Source of the DNA: an uncultured Asticcacaulis sp.
GTDB taxonomy: Bacteria; Pseudomonadota; Alphaproteobacteria; Caulobacterales; Caulobacteraceae
Length of the DNA: 8,852 nucleotides
Direction: 5' to 3'
Assembly (NCBI GenBank): GCA_946480125.1
Contig: CAMLIY010000126.1
Coordinates: 1 to 8,852 of the forward strand
Within the stretch, counting starts at the first letter, position 1. Each line of letters begins with the position of its first letter. The notes beneath the pieces were generated by a model that worked only from the letters and a program-made list of their open reading frames with translations, searched no databases and had not been told where the DNA came from. Shown here one piece after another: positions 1 to 6,501 of the stretch. The translations under genes and the position numbers were made by a program.

Positions 1-2093
1 AAAACTGGCGCGCCACAATTATTCCGACGATCGCCGTGCCGGTCGTTCTGCTTGGTACGTTCGGTATTCTCAACGCTTTTGGCTATTCCATCAATACTTT
101 GACACTTTTCGGCATGGTGCTGGCCATCGGCTTGCTGGTTGATGACGCCATTGTTGTGGTTGAAAACGTCGAACGGGTGATGGCGGAAGAACATCTTCCT
201 CCTTTGGCCGCCACTGTGAAATCGATGGATGAAATCACCGGCGCCCTGATCGGTATCGCCTTGGTGCTGGCGGCGGTATTTGTGCCGATGGCGTTCTTCG
301 GCGGGTCGCAGGGGGTCATCTATCGTCAGTTTTCCATCACATTGGTTTCGGCAATGTCGTTGTCAGTTGTTGTCGCACTCGTGCTGACGCCGGCCTTGTG
401 CGCCACCTTGCTTAAACCGACCGATCACACGGTTGAGAAGAAGGGCTTTTTCGGCTGGTTCAACAAGCGGTTTGACAGGGCCTCGCAAGGCTACCGAAAA
501 TCGGTCAATGGCATTATTGGCCGTTCGGGCCGCTTCATGCTCATCTATGCCGTGTTGATTGGCGTCGTTGTTCTTCTGTTCATGCGCGTACCGACCTCCT
601 TCCTGCCAGACGAAGACCAGGGCATCATCTTCACCCTGGCCCAGTTGCCGCCGGGCGCAACGGCTGAGCGAACCGAAAAAGTTATGGACCAGGTCTATGA
701 CCACTATAAAAAAGACGATGCTGTACAGTCCGTCTTTACCGTCGTCGGGTTCTCATTTGCCGGCTCGGGACAGAATGCCGGTATTGCCTTTACCCGGCTG
801 AAAGATTTTGAAGATCGTCATGGTGCAAATTCCAAAGCGCCTGCCGTCGCGGGTCGCGCCATGGGTGCCTTCTCCCAAATCCGCGATGCTATGGTTTTCG
901 CTGTTATTCCCCCGGCCGTGGCCGAACTCGGCACCTCTTCCGGCTTTGATTTGCAGTTGAAAGATATTGGTGGCCTTGGACATGATCAGCTTCTGGCCGC
1001 CCGTAATCAGGTTCTGGGTCTGTCGGCGCAGAATCCAAAACTGGCTGGCGTTCGCCCGAATGGTCAGGAAGATACGCCGCAGTTTCGCATAGATATCGAT
1101 CAAAATCAGGCGGGGGCGATGGGAGTCAGTCTGGCTGATATCAACGCCACACTCAGTTCGGCGCTTGGTGGGGCCTATATCAATGATTTTATCGATCGTA
1201 ACCGCGTTAAAAAGGTCTTTGTCCAGGCGGATGCGCCTTTCCGCATGAAGCCGGAAGATATCAATTCGTGGTACGTCCGCAACAATCTGGGCACCATGGT
1301 GCCGTTCTCGGCCTTTGCGACCACGCGATGGGAATATGGCCCGACACAGCTTCAGCGCTATAATGGCGCGGCGTCGATGAATATCCAGGGGGCTGCCGCC
1401 CCTGGCACAAGCTCTGGTCAGGCTATGAGTGAAATGGAAAAAATCGTTGCCACCTTGCCGGCCGGAATCTCCTATGAATGGACGGGGCTATCCCTGCAAG
1501 AGCGTGAGTCCGGCTCACAGGCGCCCATGCTCTATGCTTTGTCCATCTTCATCGTATTCGTGCTTTTGGCGGCGGTGTATGAAAGCTGGTCCATTCCCAT
1601 GTCGATTATCATGGTCATCCCACTGGGGGTCTTTGGCGCCTTGCTGGCGACCATGTTCCGCGGTTTGTCCAATGACATCTATTTTCAGGTCGCCTTGCTG
1701 ACGATCATTGGCCTGTCGTCTAAAAACGCCATCCTCATTGTGGAATTCGCCAAGCACAATCATGAAAATGGCATGAGCCTGATGGATGCCACTCTGGAAG
1801 CTGTGCGGGTCAGGCTGCGCCCGATTATCATGACCTCGCTCGCATTTACGGCCGGGATCATGCCATTATTTTTCGCCAATGGCGCGGGCTCAGGCAGTCA
1901 GCATGCCATCGGCACCGGTCTGGTTGGCGGCATGTTGTCGGCCACCTTCCTTGCCATCTTTTTCATCCCGCTGTTCTTCGTCCTTATTCAGAAAATTTTT
2001 AAAGCCGACGAAAAGCATATTCAAAAACTGGCTCTGGAACGCGAAGCGATGGCGGCGCTTGAAAAATCTCAAACCGATCGCAAGGGGCACTAA
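1..2093 (+). CDS. acrB: RND multidrug efflux pump, inner-membrane subunit (AcrB/MexB type, HAE-1 family), 5' end missing
   Basis: Proton-driven inner-membrane pump of a tripartite efflux complex, exporting drugs or other amphiphiles through a periplasmic adaptor and an outer-membrane channel. The frame is open from base 3, so the first visible GTG (base 36) is internal. About 696 residues are present, and by alignment from memory with E. coli AcrB (about 1050 residues) roughly 360 N-terminal residues lie off the window. Visible landmarks are the TM4 proton-relay pair Asp-Asp in [18 protein letters not shown] (codons 141-146), the TM5 segment with AFFGG then IYRQFSIT, the second periplasmic porter domain (about 600-1500), the TM10 lysine in [13 protein letters not shown] (codon 1722-1724), and the RLRPIIMTS motif with the conserved Arg and Thr. 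The proton-relay residues in the visible part look intact, so the pump is probably functional. It ends TAA two bases before the next gene, so the two form an operon. Substrate cannot be read from sequence. Confidence 0.96.
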   Translation, partial: NWRATIIPTIAVPVVLLGTFGILNAFGYSINTLTLFGMVLAIGLLVDDAIVVVENVERVMAEEHLPPLAATVKSMDEITGALIGIALVLAAVFVPMAFFGGSQGVIYRQFSITLVSAMSLSVVVALVLTPALCATLLKPTDHTVEKKGFFGWFNKRFDRASQGYRKSVNGIIGRSGRFMLIYAVLIGVVVLLFMRVPTSFLPDEDQGIIFTLAQLPPGATAERTEKVMDQVYDHYKKDDAVQSVFTVVGFSFAGSGQNAGIAFTRLKDFEDRHGANSKAPAVAGRAMGAFSQIRDAMVFAVIPPAVAELGTSSGFDLQLKDIGGLGHDQLLAARNQVLGLSAQNPKLAGVRPNGQEDTPQFRIDIDQNQAGAMGVSLADINATLSSALGGAYINDFIDRNRVKKVFVQADAPFRMKPEDINSWYVRNNLGTMVPFSAFATTRWEYGPTQLQRYNGAASMNIQGAAAPGTSSGQAMSEMEKIVATLPAGISYEWTGLSLQERESGSQAPMLYALSIFIVFVLLAAVYESWSIPMSIIMVIPLGVFGALLATMFRGLSNDIYFQVALLTIIGLSSKNAILIVEFAKHNHENGMSLMDATLEAVRVRLRPIIMTSLAFTAGIMPLFFANGAGSGSQHAIGTGLVGGMLSATFLAIFFIPLFFVLIQKIFKADEKHIQKLALEREAMAALEKSQTDRKGH

Positions 2094-2095
2094 TC

Positions 2096-3484
2096 ATGAC
2101 CGCATTTGTCAGAATCAGTCTGCTTGGCGCGGCCAGCGCGATTGTCTTGAGCGCCTGCACCCTGGCGCCTCGCTATGAGCGGGTGGCCTTGCCGGTCCCC
2201 GAACAGTTCCCCACAGCGACCGCTGCTCAGGGACAATCGGCGGAAGCCTTGCCCTGGCGTGAGGTCTTTCTCGACCCGCGCCTCCAAAACGTCATCAGTC
2301 AGGCTTTGAGCAATAACCGCGACCTGCGCGTTGCGGTTCTGAATGTCGAGCGTGCCCGTTCGCAATACCGCATCCAGCGCGCGAGCCTCTTCCCCGGTAT
2401 CAACGGCGCGGTTGCCGGCTCACGCGGTAATGCCACTGCCGTCGATGGGGCTGGAAATCCGTTAACCACCGAGGTTTATACGGCCACTCTCGGCGCTTCA
2501 TGGGAACCTGACCTGTTTGGCCGTGTGCGCTCGCTCAACCAGGCCGCATTGCAAAACTACTTCGCCGTCGGTGAAAACCGCAAGGCGGCCCAGATCAGCC
2601 TCATCACCGCCGTCGCCAGCGCCTGGCTCAATCTTGCGGCTGATCAGGATCAGTTACGTCTGTCGCGGGAAACCTTGCGTGTGCGCGAGGAAAGCCTGAG
2701 CCTGACGCAAAGGCGTTTTGATCTGGGCAGTAGCGATCAGATGATCCTGCGCCAGACCCAGGTACTGGCTGAACAGGCGCGGGCCGATGTCGCCGCGCTG
2801 ACCGCCTCGATCCAGCAAGACAAAAATGCCCTGCGTCTTTTGGCTGGCGCCGATATCAGTGCCGAGCTTTTGCCTGATAACTTTCCGGAAAAGGCTATTC
2901 TGGCTGATTTGCCCGTTGGCATTCCCTCGGATGTCCTGTTGAAACGCCCGGACGTGATGGCGGCGGAATACAATCTGAAAGCCGCCAATGCCGATATCGG
3001 CGCGGCTCGAGCGGCTTTTTTCCCGACGCTTTCGCTGACTGGCAGTATTGGTAAGGCCTCGTCCGAACTGGGGAATCTGTTCGATGGCGCAGATATCTGG
3101 ACCTTCTCGCCATCCATATCCGTACCTATATTCGCCGGCGGTGCCAACAGGGCCAATCTGGCGGCCAGCAAAACCAGCCGCGATATCGCCGTTGCCCAAT
3201 ATGAAGGCGCTATTCAGTCCGCTTTCCGTGACGTGTCCGATCAACTGGCCACCCGTGCGACCATCGATGACCGCCTTGCGGCGCAGTCTAATGTGGTGAC
3301 GGCCGCCGCCGACAGCAACACGCTTGCCCAGGCGCGCTTTGATCACGGCATTGATGATCGCCTCACTTTGACGGATTCAGAGCGTACACTTTACGGGGCT
3401 GAACAACAGCTTATAGCCATACGTCTGGTGCGATCGCTCAACCTGATCAATCTCTATGCCGCATTGGGCGGTGGCCTGAATTAA
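2096..3484 (+). CDS. Outer-membrane channel lipoprotein of the RND efflux system (OprM/NodT family)
   Basis: TolC-like outer-membrane factor forming the exit duct for the adjacent RND pump. The 462 residues start with a lipoprotein signal: a hydrophobic stretch (residues 7-20) and lipobox LSAC with Cys21, predicting acylation and outer-membrane anchoring. Two outer-membrane efflux (OEP) repeats follow at about residues 60-250 and 270-458. Family hallmarks are the PSDVLLKRPDVMAAE block (278-291), then AANADIGAARAAFFP (296-310) and LTGSIG in the second repeat, and FRDVSDQLATR (377-387) in the last long helix. Length is typical for OprM-class proteins. The ATG is two bases after the pump stop codon, with a purine-rich AAGGGG site at about 2082-2087, so the genes are co-transcribed and probably translationally coupled. 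No gene follows on this strand, so it is the last of the operon. Whether it serves only this pump is not visible. Confidence 0.95.
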   Translation: MTAFVRISLLGAASAIVLSACTLAPRYERVALPVPEQFPTATAAQGQSAEALPWREVFLDPRLQNVISQALSNNRDLRVAVLNVERARSQYRIQRASLFPGINGAVAGSRGNATAVDGAGNPLTTEVYTATLGASWEPDLFGRVRSLNQAALQNYFAVGENRKAAQISLITAVASAWLNLAADQDQLRLSRETLRVREESLSLTQRRFDLGSSDQMILRQTQVLAEQARADVAALTASIQQDKNALRLLAGADISAELLPDNFPEKAILADLPVGIPSDVLLKRPDVMAAEYNLKAANADIGAARAAFFPTLSLTGSIGKASSELGNLFDGADIWTFSPSISVPIFAGGANRANLAASKTSRDIAVAQYEGAIQSAFRDVSDQLATRATIDDRLAAQSNVVTAAADSNTLAQARFDHGIDDRLTLTDSERTLYGAEQQLIAIRLVRSLNLINLYAALGGGLN

Positions 3485-3542
3485 GCCGGCGTAGTCTTTC
3501 CCCGCTTGTGTCGCCTGCGCATTTTATTGTACGGGGCGACCC

Positions 3543-3578
3543 AAGACGATTGAAATACCGGATCCTGCACTTCGTCTT
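3543..3578. repeat. 7-bp inverted repeat between convergent gene ends
   Basis: AAGACGA (3543-3549) and TCGTCTT (3572-3578) are perfect inverted copies with a 22-nt loop. The right arm reaches the stop codon of the PfpI-family gene. It lies in the 92-bp gap between the two convergent units, where a terminator is expected, but no T-run follows on either strand, so intrinsic termination is not supported. I see no better terminator in this gap. Confidence 0.3.
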
Positions 3579-4128
3579 AAACTGTTTCGTCATGCCGGGC
3601 GAAAACATCGATCATTGCCGTATTGAATGCCGGGATGTCATCCGGCTTGCGGCTGGTGATCAGGCGACCATCCACGATACATGGTGCATTCACCCAATCG
3701 GCGCCGGCATTTCGCAGGTCGATTTCCAGCGACGGCCAGGAGGTCAGTCGTTTCCCCTGGGCGATACCTGCATTGATCAGTGTCCATGGTCCGTGACAAA
3801 TGGCGGCGATCGGTTTGCCGGCATCGCTGAAAGCTTTGATAAAGGCTATGGCCTTTTCATCCAGTCTCAGCGCATCCGGATTCATCACTCCGCCTGGCAG
3901 CAGTAAGGCATCGTGATCGCCGGCATCAGCTTCTCTGAGCAACACGTCGACCGGAAGGGAGTCACCCCATTCGGTGTGTTTCCATCCTTTGACATCACCA
4001 CTTTTGGGGGAAACGATTTCGGTCCGCGCGCCGGCCTGTTCAAGGGCTTCACGTGGTTTTACCAGTTCAACCTGTTCGAAACCGTCTGTCACAAGGATGG
4101 CGACCTTCGTATTATCCAGTTTACGCAT
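3577..4128 (-). CDS. DJ-1/PfpI family protein (class I glutamine amidotransferase-like; putative deglycase or protease-like stress protein)
   Basis: Cytosolic protein of 183 residues in the PfpI/YhbO branch of the DJ-1 superfamily. The fold is recognisable from the N-terminal strand VAILVTDGFEQVEL, with the conserved acidic residue Glu18, the segment DALLLPGGVMNPDALR (73-88), and the nucleophile elbow AAICHGPW with Cys111 and His112. The C-terminal part (ADWVNAPCIVDGRLITSRKPDD) is typical of the PfpI group. Members have been described as glycated-protein or glyoxal-damage enzymes, general stress proteins or peptidases; the actual reaction is debated and cannot be decided here. The ATG has an AGGAG site (4135-4139) six bases upstream. 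It lies nine bases after the stop of the small upstream gene, so it is the second gene of a two-gene unit. The length is normal and the key residues are intact. Confidence 0.93.
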   Translation of the reverse strand: MRKLDNTKVAILVTDGFEQVELVKPREALEQAGARTEIVSPKSGDVKGWKHTEWGDSLPVDVLLREADAGDHDALLLPGGVMNPDALRLDEKAIAFIKAFSDAGKPIAAICHGPWTLINAGIAQGKRLTSWPSLEIDLRNAGADWVNAPCIVDGRLITSRKPDDIPAFNTAMIDVFARHDETV

Positions 4129-4137
4129 GACTATCTC

Positions 4138-4347
4138 CTATGGCTTGCTTCGATCCGGCGTATGCTTTGCGGCCGGATATTCTGACGGCCTGTTTTTCCA
4201 GTCCGGATCGTTTTCGACGTGGAAGGATGCATTTGGATGTTCGCCTTTCGGGCCCTTGTCTCTCAGTTGATCGGGCGCTGGCGCACGTCCTGACAGCGGA
4301 TTTGCCGCCTTTGAGCTATTGGCCGTGGATTTTTGTTGTGTTTCCAT
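4138..4347 (-). CDS. Small hydrophilic protein of unknown function (69 aa), coupled to the PfpI-family gene
   Basis: I do not recognise this 69-residue protein. The frame is open further upstream to 4398, but the ATG at 4347 is preferred because GGGAG lies six bases before it, while the upstream stretch has no such site. The product is very polar: ten prolines, seven lysines, several Asp, Asn, His and Ser, no Cys, no Ile and only two Leu, so it is probably intrinsically disordered. It has no signal peptide or membrane segment. The C-terminal half, with HPNASFHVENDPDW followed by a run of Pro, Lys and Arg, is the most motif-like part. Its TAG stop lies inside the TAGGAG ribosome binding site of the PfpI-family gene, which argues for translation and coupling. 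A stress-related role is only inferred from that neighbour. Confidence 0.72.
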   Translation of the reverse strand: METQQKSTANSSKAANPLSGRAPAPDQLRDKGPKGEHPNASFHVENDPDWKNRPSEYPAAKHTPDRSKP

Positions 4348-4627
4348 GCTTGTCTCCCGAATGAAGGCGCCGTGAGGGGGGGATCGCCGGATGAACAAAG
4401 ACTACCCTCATAGACACAAGAAGAGGATTAGCGGTTTTCGCTGTGTGATAAATTTCCCGCAAACCTGTCGTTGCTGATGATGGGAAGGAGGGTCAGCGAC
4501 AGTTAAGCGGCAGCCACCGCCGCCGCATCGATTCCATGCTCTCGGCTTATTTATGAGGCCGCCCCGACACATTTAGAGCTTACAGGTTTGAAGCCATCTT
4601 AAGTTGAAATCTCACATGAGGAAAATA
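4348..4627. promoter_or_regulatory. Divergent intergenic spacer, expected promoters for both flanking units
   Basis: This 280-bp spacer separates two divergently read units, so it should carry promoters in both directions. I found no convincing sigma-70 box pair, and no GGAAC...CGTT element of the alphaproteobacterial general stress sigma factor on either strand. No persuasive protein gene is present. The only clear signals are the ribosome binding sites at its two ends: GGGAG before 4347 on the minus strand, and GAGG at about 4618-4621 before 4628 on the plus strand. Confidence 0.4.
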
Positions 4628-5023
4628 ATGAGCACAACGAATAAAAAAGGGTGGTTTACCTGCTTTGCCCAACAAACGGCGGCCTTGGCCGGCAGTCCGG
4701 GCGCCTTTGCGCTGGCCATCTCGGTTATCCTGCTTTGGGCCGTGACCGGCCCGCTCTTTCATTTTTCGGATGTCTGGCAACTGGTGATCAATACCGGAAC
4801 CACCATTGTGACTTTCCTCATGGTGTTTCTGGTGCAAAATGCCCAGAACCGGGACGGCAGAATTATTCAGCTAAAACTCGATGAGCTTATACGGGCAATA
4901 GATACGGCTGATACGTCCTATCTTGCCATGGAAGAAATGAGCGAGGCAGAATTGAACAAACTGCACGCCAAATACGCGAAGCTCGCCGCAAGCGCGCATG
5001 CGCTTGCGGATAAACGTAAATAG
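4628..5023 (+). CDS. Low-affinity iron permease family protein (small two-helix membrane protein)
   Basis: Inner-membrane protein of 131 residues matching the low-affinity iron permease family (Pfam Iron_permease), named from the yeast Fet4-type transporter. Bacterial members are short and their transport activity is mostly unproven. The sequence shows one hydrophobic helix (about 27-44), a short loop HFSDVWQLV, a second helix containing the hallmark NTGTTIVTFLMVFLVQNAQNRD (about 55-76), then a soluble helical tail beginning QLKLDELIRAI. The tail is rich in Ala, Lys and Glu and may form a coiled coil. The frame is open back to TTG at 4604 and ATG at 4616, but ATG 4628 is chosen because GAGG lies about six bases before it. 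The gene stands alone on its strand and converges on msrA. Family membership is secure; an iron role here is inference. Confidence 0.88.
   Translation: MSTTNKKGWFTCFAQQTAALAGSPGAFALAISVILLWAVTGPLFHFSDVWQLVINTGTTIVTFLMVFLVQNAQNRDGRIIQLKLDELIRAIDTADTSYLAMEEMSEAELNKLHAKYAKLAASAHALADKRK
4984..4997 (+). repeat. 14-bp direct repeat, copy 1 (flanks msrA)
   Basis: CGCCGCAAGCGCGC occurs here, inside the end of the iron permease family gene, and again in the same orientation at 5700-5713 just upstream of msrA. Flanking bases differ on both sides. In a GC-rich window of this size one such coincidence is quite possible, so it may carry no meaning. Confidence 0.3.
4986..5009. repeat. Perfect 10-bp stem hairpin at the 3' end of the iron permease family gene
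   Basis: CCGCAAGCGC (4986-4995) and GCGCTTGCGG (5000-5009) are perfect inverted copies around a GCAT loop. The hairpin lies within the coding sequence, 11 bases before its stop codon, and 36 bases beyond the msrA stop on the opposite strand. It is the strongest hairpin between these two convergent genes. No T-run follows on either strand, so it could be a factor-dependent terminator, an RNA-stabilising 3' structure, or a codon-choice accident. Confidence 0.5.
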
Positions 5024-5044
5024 GCAGCCGTTGCGCGGTTTAAA

Positions 5045-5674
5045 TCAAAGGGCGCAGACGGCGCCTGTGCCTTTGAGGCCGCAATAGCCTTGCGGATTCT
5101 TGGCCAGATAACCTTGATGATACCCTTCAGCGTAATAAAAAGGCGCCTCTGGCTCGATCTCAGTGGTGATCAGTCCCTTGCCCAGGGCCGTCAGCGATGT
5201 CTGGTACACCGCTTTGCTGGTAACGGCGGCATCATATTGCGCTGCGGAGGTGGTGAAAATGGCTGATCTGTACTGGGTGCCGACATCATTGCCCTGACGA
5301 AAGCCTTGCGTCGGGTCGTGGCTTTCCCAGAAGACCTTCAGCAATTGCTGGAATGTGACCTTTTCAGGATCATAGACCACGAGCACACCTTCTGTATGAC
5401 CGGTCTGTCCGGTGCAAACCTCCTTATAGGTCGGGTTTGGGGTGTATCCGCCTATATAGCCGGCGGCGGTGACATACACGCCGTCCTGCTGCCACAGTTT
5501 GCGCTCGACGCCCCAGAAACAGCCCATAGCGAAGACGACCGTTTCCATACCGGCCGGATAAGGGCCTTTAAGCGGTGTATGCAGAACGAAATGTGTTTCT
5601 TCGGTCGGGATCGGTTCGCTGCGGCCCGGCAGGGCCTGGGTGGCGGAAATCATCTGGGATTTGAGACCAAACAT
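5045..5674 (-). CDS. msrA: Peptide-methionine (S)-S-oxide reductase MsrA
   Basis: Repairs oxidised methionine by reducing the S-epimer of methionine sulfoxide, in proteins or free, with electrons from thioredoxin. The 209 residues match E. coli MsrA (212 residues) throughout: an N-terminal extension with QALPGR, the catalytic motif [11 protein letters not shown] with nucleophile Cys52, then [19 protein letters not shown] and [12 protein letters not shown], the segment [10 protein letters not shown], and [13 protein letters not shown]. The C-terminal NPQGYCG supplies resolving Cys198, and a second late cysteine, Cys207, suggests the two-step relay used by the E. coli type. ATG 5674 is chosen over the longer open frame because AAGGA lies seven bases upstream and the resulting N-terminus fits the family. 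The gene stands alone, converges on the iron permease family gene, and has no msrB beside it. Confidence 0.97.
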   Translation of the reverse strand: MFGLKSQMISATQALPGRSEPIPTEETHFVLHTPLKGPYPAGMETVVFAMGCFWGVERKLWQQDGVYVTAAGYIGGYTPNPTYKEVCTGQTGHTEGVLVVYDPEKVTFQQLLKVFWESHDPTQGFRQGNDVGTQYRSAIFTTSAAQYDAAVTSKAVYQTSLTALGKGLITTEIEPEAPFYYAEGYHQGYLAKNPQGYCGLKGTGAVCAL

Positions 5675-5699
5675 GGAGTTTTCCTTTATTATGCTCAAA

Positions 5700-5713
5700 C
5701 GCCGCAAGCGCGC
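5700..5713 (+). repeat. 14-bp direct repeat, copy 2 (flanks msrA)
   Basis: Second copy of CGCCGCAAGCGCGC, 716 bases from the first and in the same orientation, in the msrA upstream region. Unlike copy 1, it is not part of a perfect hairpin. Confidence 0.3.
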
Positions 5714-5846
5714 CGCGAAAGCGACGGCAGCCAAGACGCGTTTATGGGCCCTACGCCAAACCCCGTAAAATTGGATTTGGAAGCTATCTTACGCGCTTGC
5801 CGTCAATATAGTTACAAAAAAAGCGCTGGTAAGGGGCAAACTTCGC

Positions 5847-5874
5847 TTGCGCCTTTGCGCGGCGTGAGTATAAA
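5847..5874 (+). promoter_or_regulatory. Putative sigma-70-type promoter for tRNA-Ser
   Basis: TTGCGC (5847-5852) and TATAAA (5869-5874) are separated by 16 bases, a reasonable match to housekeeping -35 and -10 boxes. Transcription would start near 5881, about 38 bases before the mature tRNA. The position suits a stable-RNA promoter. The rest of the 244-bp stretch between msrA and the tRNA shows no gene I can support; its only other marked feature is an A7 run at 5816-5822. Confidence 0.45.
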
Positions 5875-5886
5875 GGCCGCCTTCCG

Positions 5887-5907
5887 CGCGACACTCGACC
5901 TGTCGCG
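5887..5907 (+). repeat. 7-bp hairpin in the tRNA-Ser leader
   Basis: CGCGACA (5887-5893) and TGTCGCG (5901-5907) form a perfect stem with a 7-base loop, ending 11 bases before the 5' end of the tRNA. It would lie in the 5' leader of the precursor, if the promoter just upstream is real. It may help leader folding or processing, or may be chance. Confidence 0.4.
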
Positions 5908-5918
5908 ATTTGATGGAT

Positions 5919-6008
5919 GGACAGGTGGCGGAGTGGTCGATCGCGCACGCTTGGAAAGCGTGTGTACGTGAAAGCGTACCGAGGGTTCGAATCCCTCCCT
6001 GTCCGCCA
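5919..6008 (+). tRNA. tRNA-Ser (anticodon GGA)
   Basis: The full class II cloverleaf is readable. The acceptor stem is GGACAGG (5919-5925) with CCTGTCC (5998-6004). The D arm is closed by GCG and CGC (5928-5944). The anticodon stem is CACGC with GCGTG around loop TTGGAAA, giving anticodon GGA at 5953-5955, which reads UCC and UCU. The long variable arm has stem GTACG with CGTAC, the mark of a serine tRNA, and the T arm is GAGGG with CCCTC around TTCGAAT. A G discriminator base and an encoded CCA (6006-6008) complete it. All stems pair, so it is intact. The next gene starts 88 bases downstream; no T-rich terminator is visible there, and there is no sign of an integrated element at its 3' end. 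Confidence 0.97.
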
Positions 6009-6096
6009 CATCAGCCATTGTCAGCCTTATGAATGCCCCTGAGTGAACCGCGGTTGCCGGATATACGTAAACCTTGCGTTAACTGCGGAGCCCGCC

Positions 6097-6501
6097 ATGC
6101 CTTTCAAAACGCTTTCCCTTCTGACTGCGGGCGCCTGTCTGGTGCTGGCAAGTCTATGGTTCACATGGCCGGATGGAATATTGGCATCCTGGCACGTAGC
6201 CTACCTCGAAGGCGGTGCACTCGTGTCTCGCAGAATGGCCTGCCTGTTCCTGGCGCTTGCGGTCATTCTGTTCGGTCTGCGTGACCTGCGCGCACCGGAC
6301 GCGAGGCAGGCGCTTGGCAACGGTATCATTGCGGCCTGTGTGTCACTGATCGGGCTGGGACTCTATGAGCGGATCAGCCATCATGCGGGCAACGGTATCT
6401 TCTTTGCCATTGGACTGGAAAGTCTCATATGTCTGGCATTCCTGACAGTTGGGCGGTTCAGCGGCCAAGTTGGCGCAGAACCTGTGGCACAATTTCGCTG
6501 A
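6097..6501 (+). CDS. Small integral membrane protein of unknown function (four predicted helices)
   Basis: The 134 residues form four hydrophobic stretches at about 5-23, 46-62, 74-91 and 100-118, so it is very probably an inner-membrane protein. Between helices 1 and 2 there is a conserved-looking stretch with WPDGILASW, then GGALVSRR. This pattern, with a Pro after helix 1 and an Arg pair before a Leu-rich helix 2, resembles a broad class of uncharacterised small membrane proteins, but I cannot name a family with confidence. No catalytic motif or metal-binding cluster is seen. The frame is open back to GTG 6043, but ATG 6097 has GGAG six bases upstream and gives a clean first helix. The last 14 codons overlap nnrD on the other strand, and they encode only the polar tail after helix 4, so the overlap is compatible with both genes. 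Confidence 0.8.
   Translation: MPFKTLSLLTAGACLVLASLWFTWPDGILASWHVAYLEGGALVSRRMACLFLALAVILFGLRDLRAPDARQALGNGIIAACVSLIGLGLYERISHHAGNGIFFAIGLESLICLAFLTVGRFSGQVGAEPVAQFR

Noticed and set aside
2654..3346. 230-codon minus-strand open frame inside the outer-membrane channel gene
   Set aside because: It is fully antisense to a strongly supported gene, with an Arg/Gly/Gln-rich composition typical of shadow frames and no recognisable domain.
3499..3540. Candidate terminator stem using GTCGCC and GGCGAC after the outer-membrane channel gene
   Set aside because: The stem is only six pairs with a 19-base loop and has no following T-run, so it is not persuasive as an intrinsic terminator.
5306..5971. 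Long plus-strand open frame running through msrA and into the tRNA
   Set aside because: It is antisense to a clearly recognised msrA for most of its length and ends inside the tRNA, so it is a shadow frame.
5919..6008. tRNA-Ser as an attachment site for a genomic island
   Set aside because: No integrase, no repeat of the tRNA 3' end and no change in gene type is seen on either side within the window.
5784..6018. Minus-strand open frames across the tRNA gene, reading like GRDSNPR and REGFEPSVRF
   Set aside because: This is a well-known artefact: the complement of a tRNA-Ser gene translates to this type of peptide. The intact cloverleaf explains the sequence.
6047..6073. Possible general-stress sigma-factor promoter, TGAAC-N17-CGTA, before the four-helix membrane protein
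   Set aside because: It has one mismatch in each box against GGAAC...CGTT, and weak matches like this are frequent. There is no supporting context.
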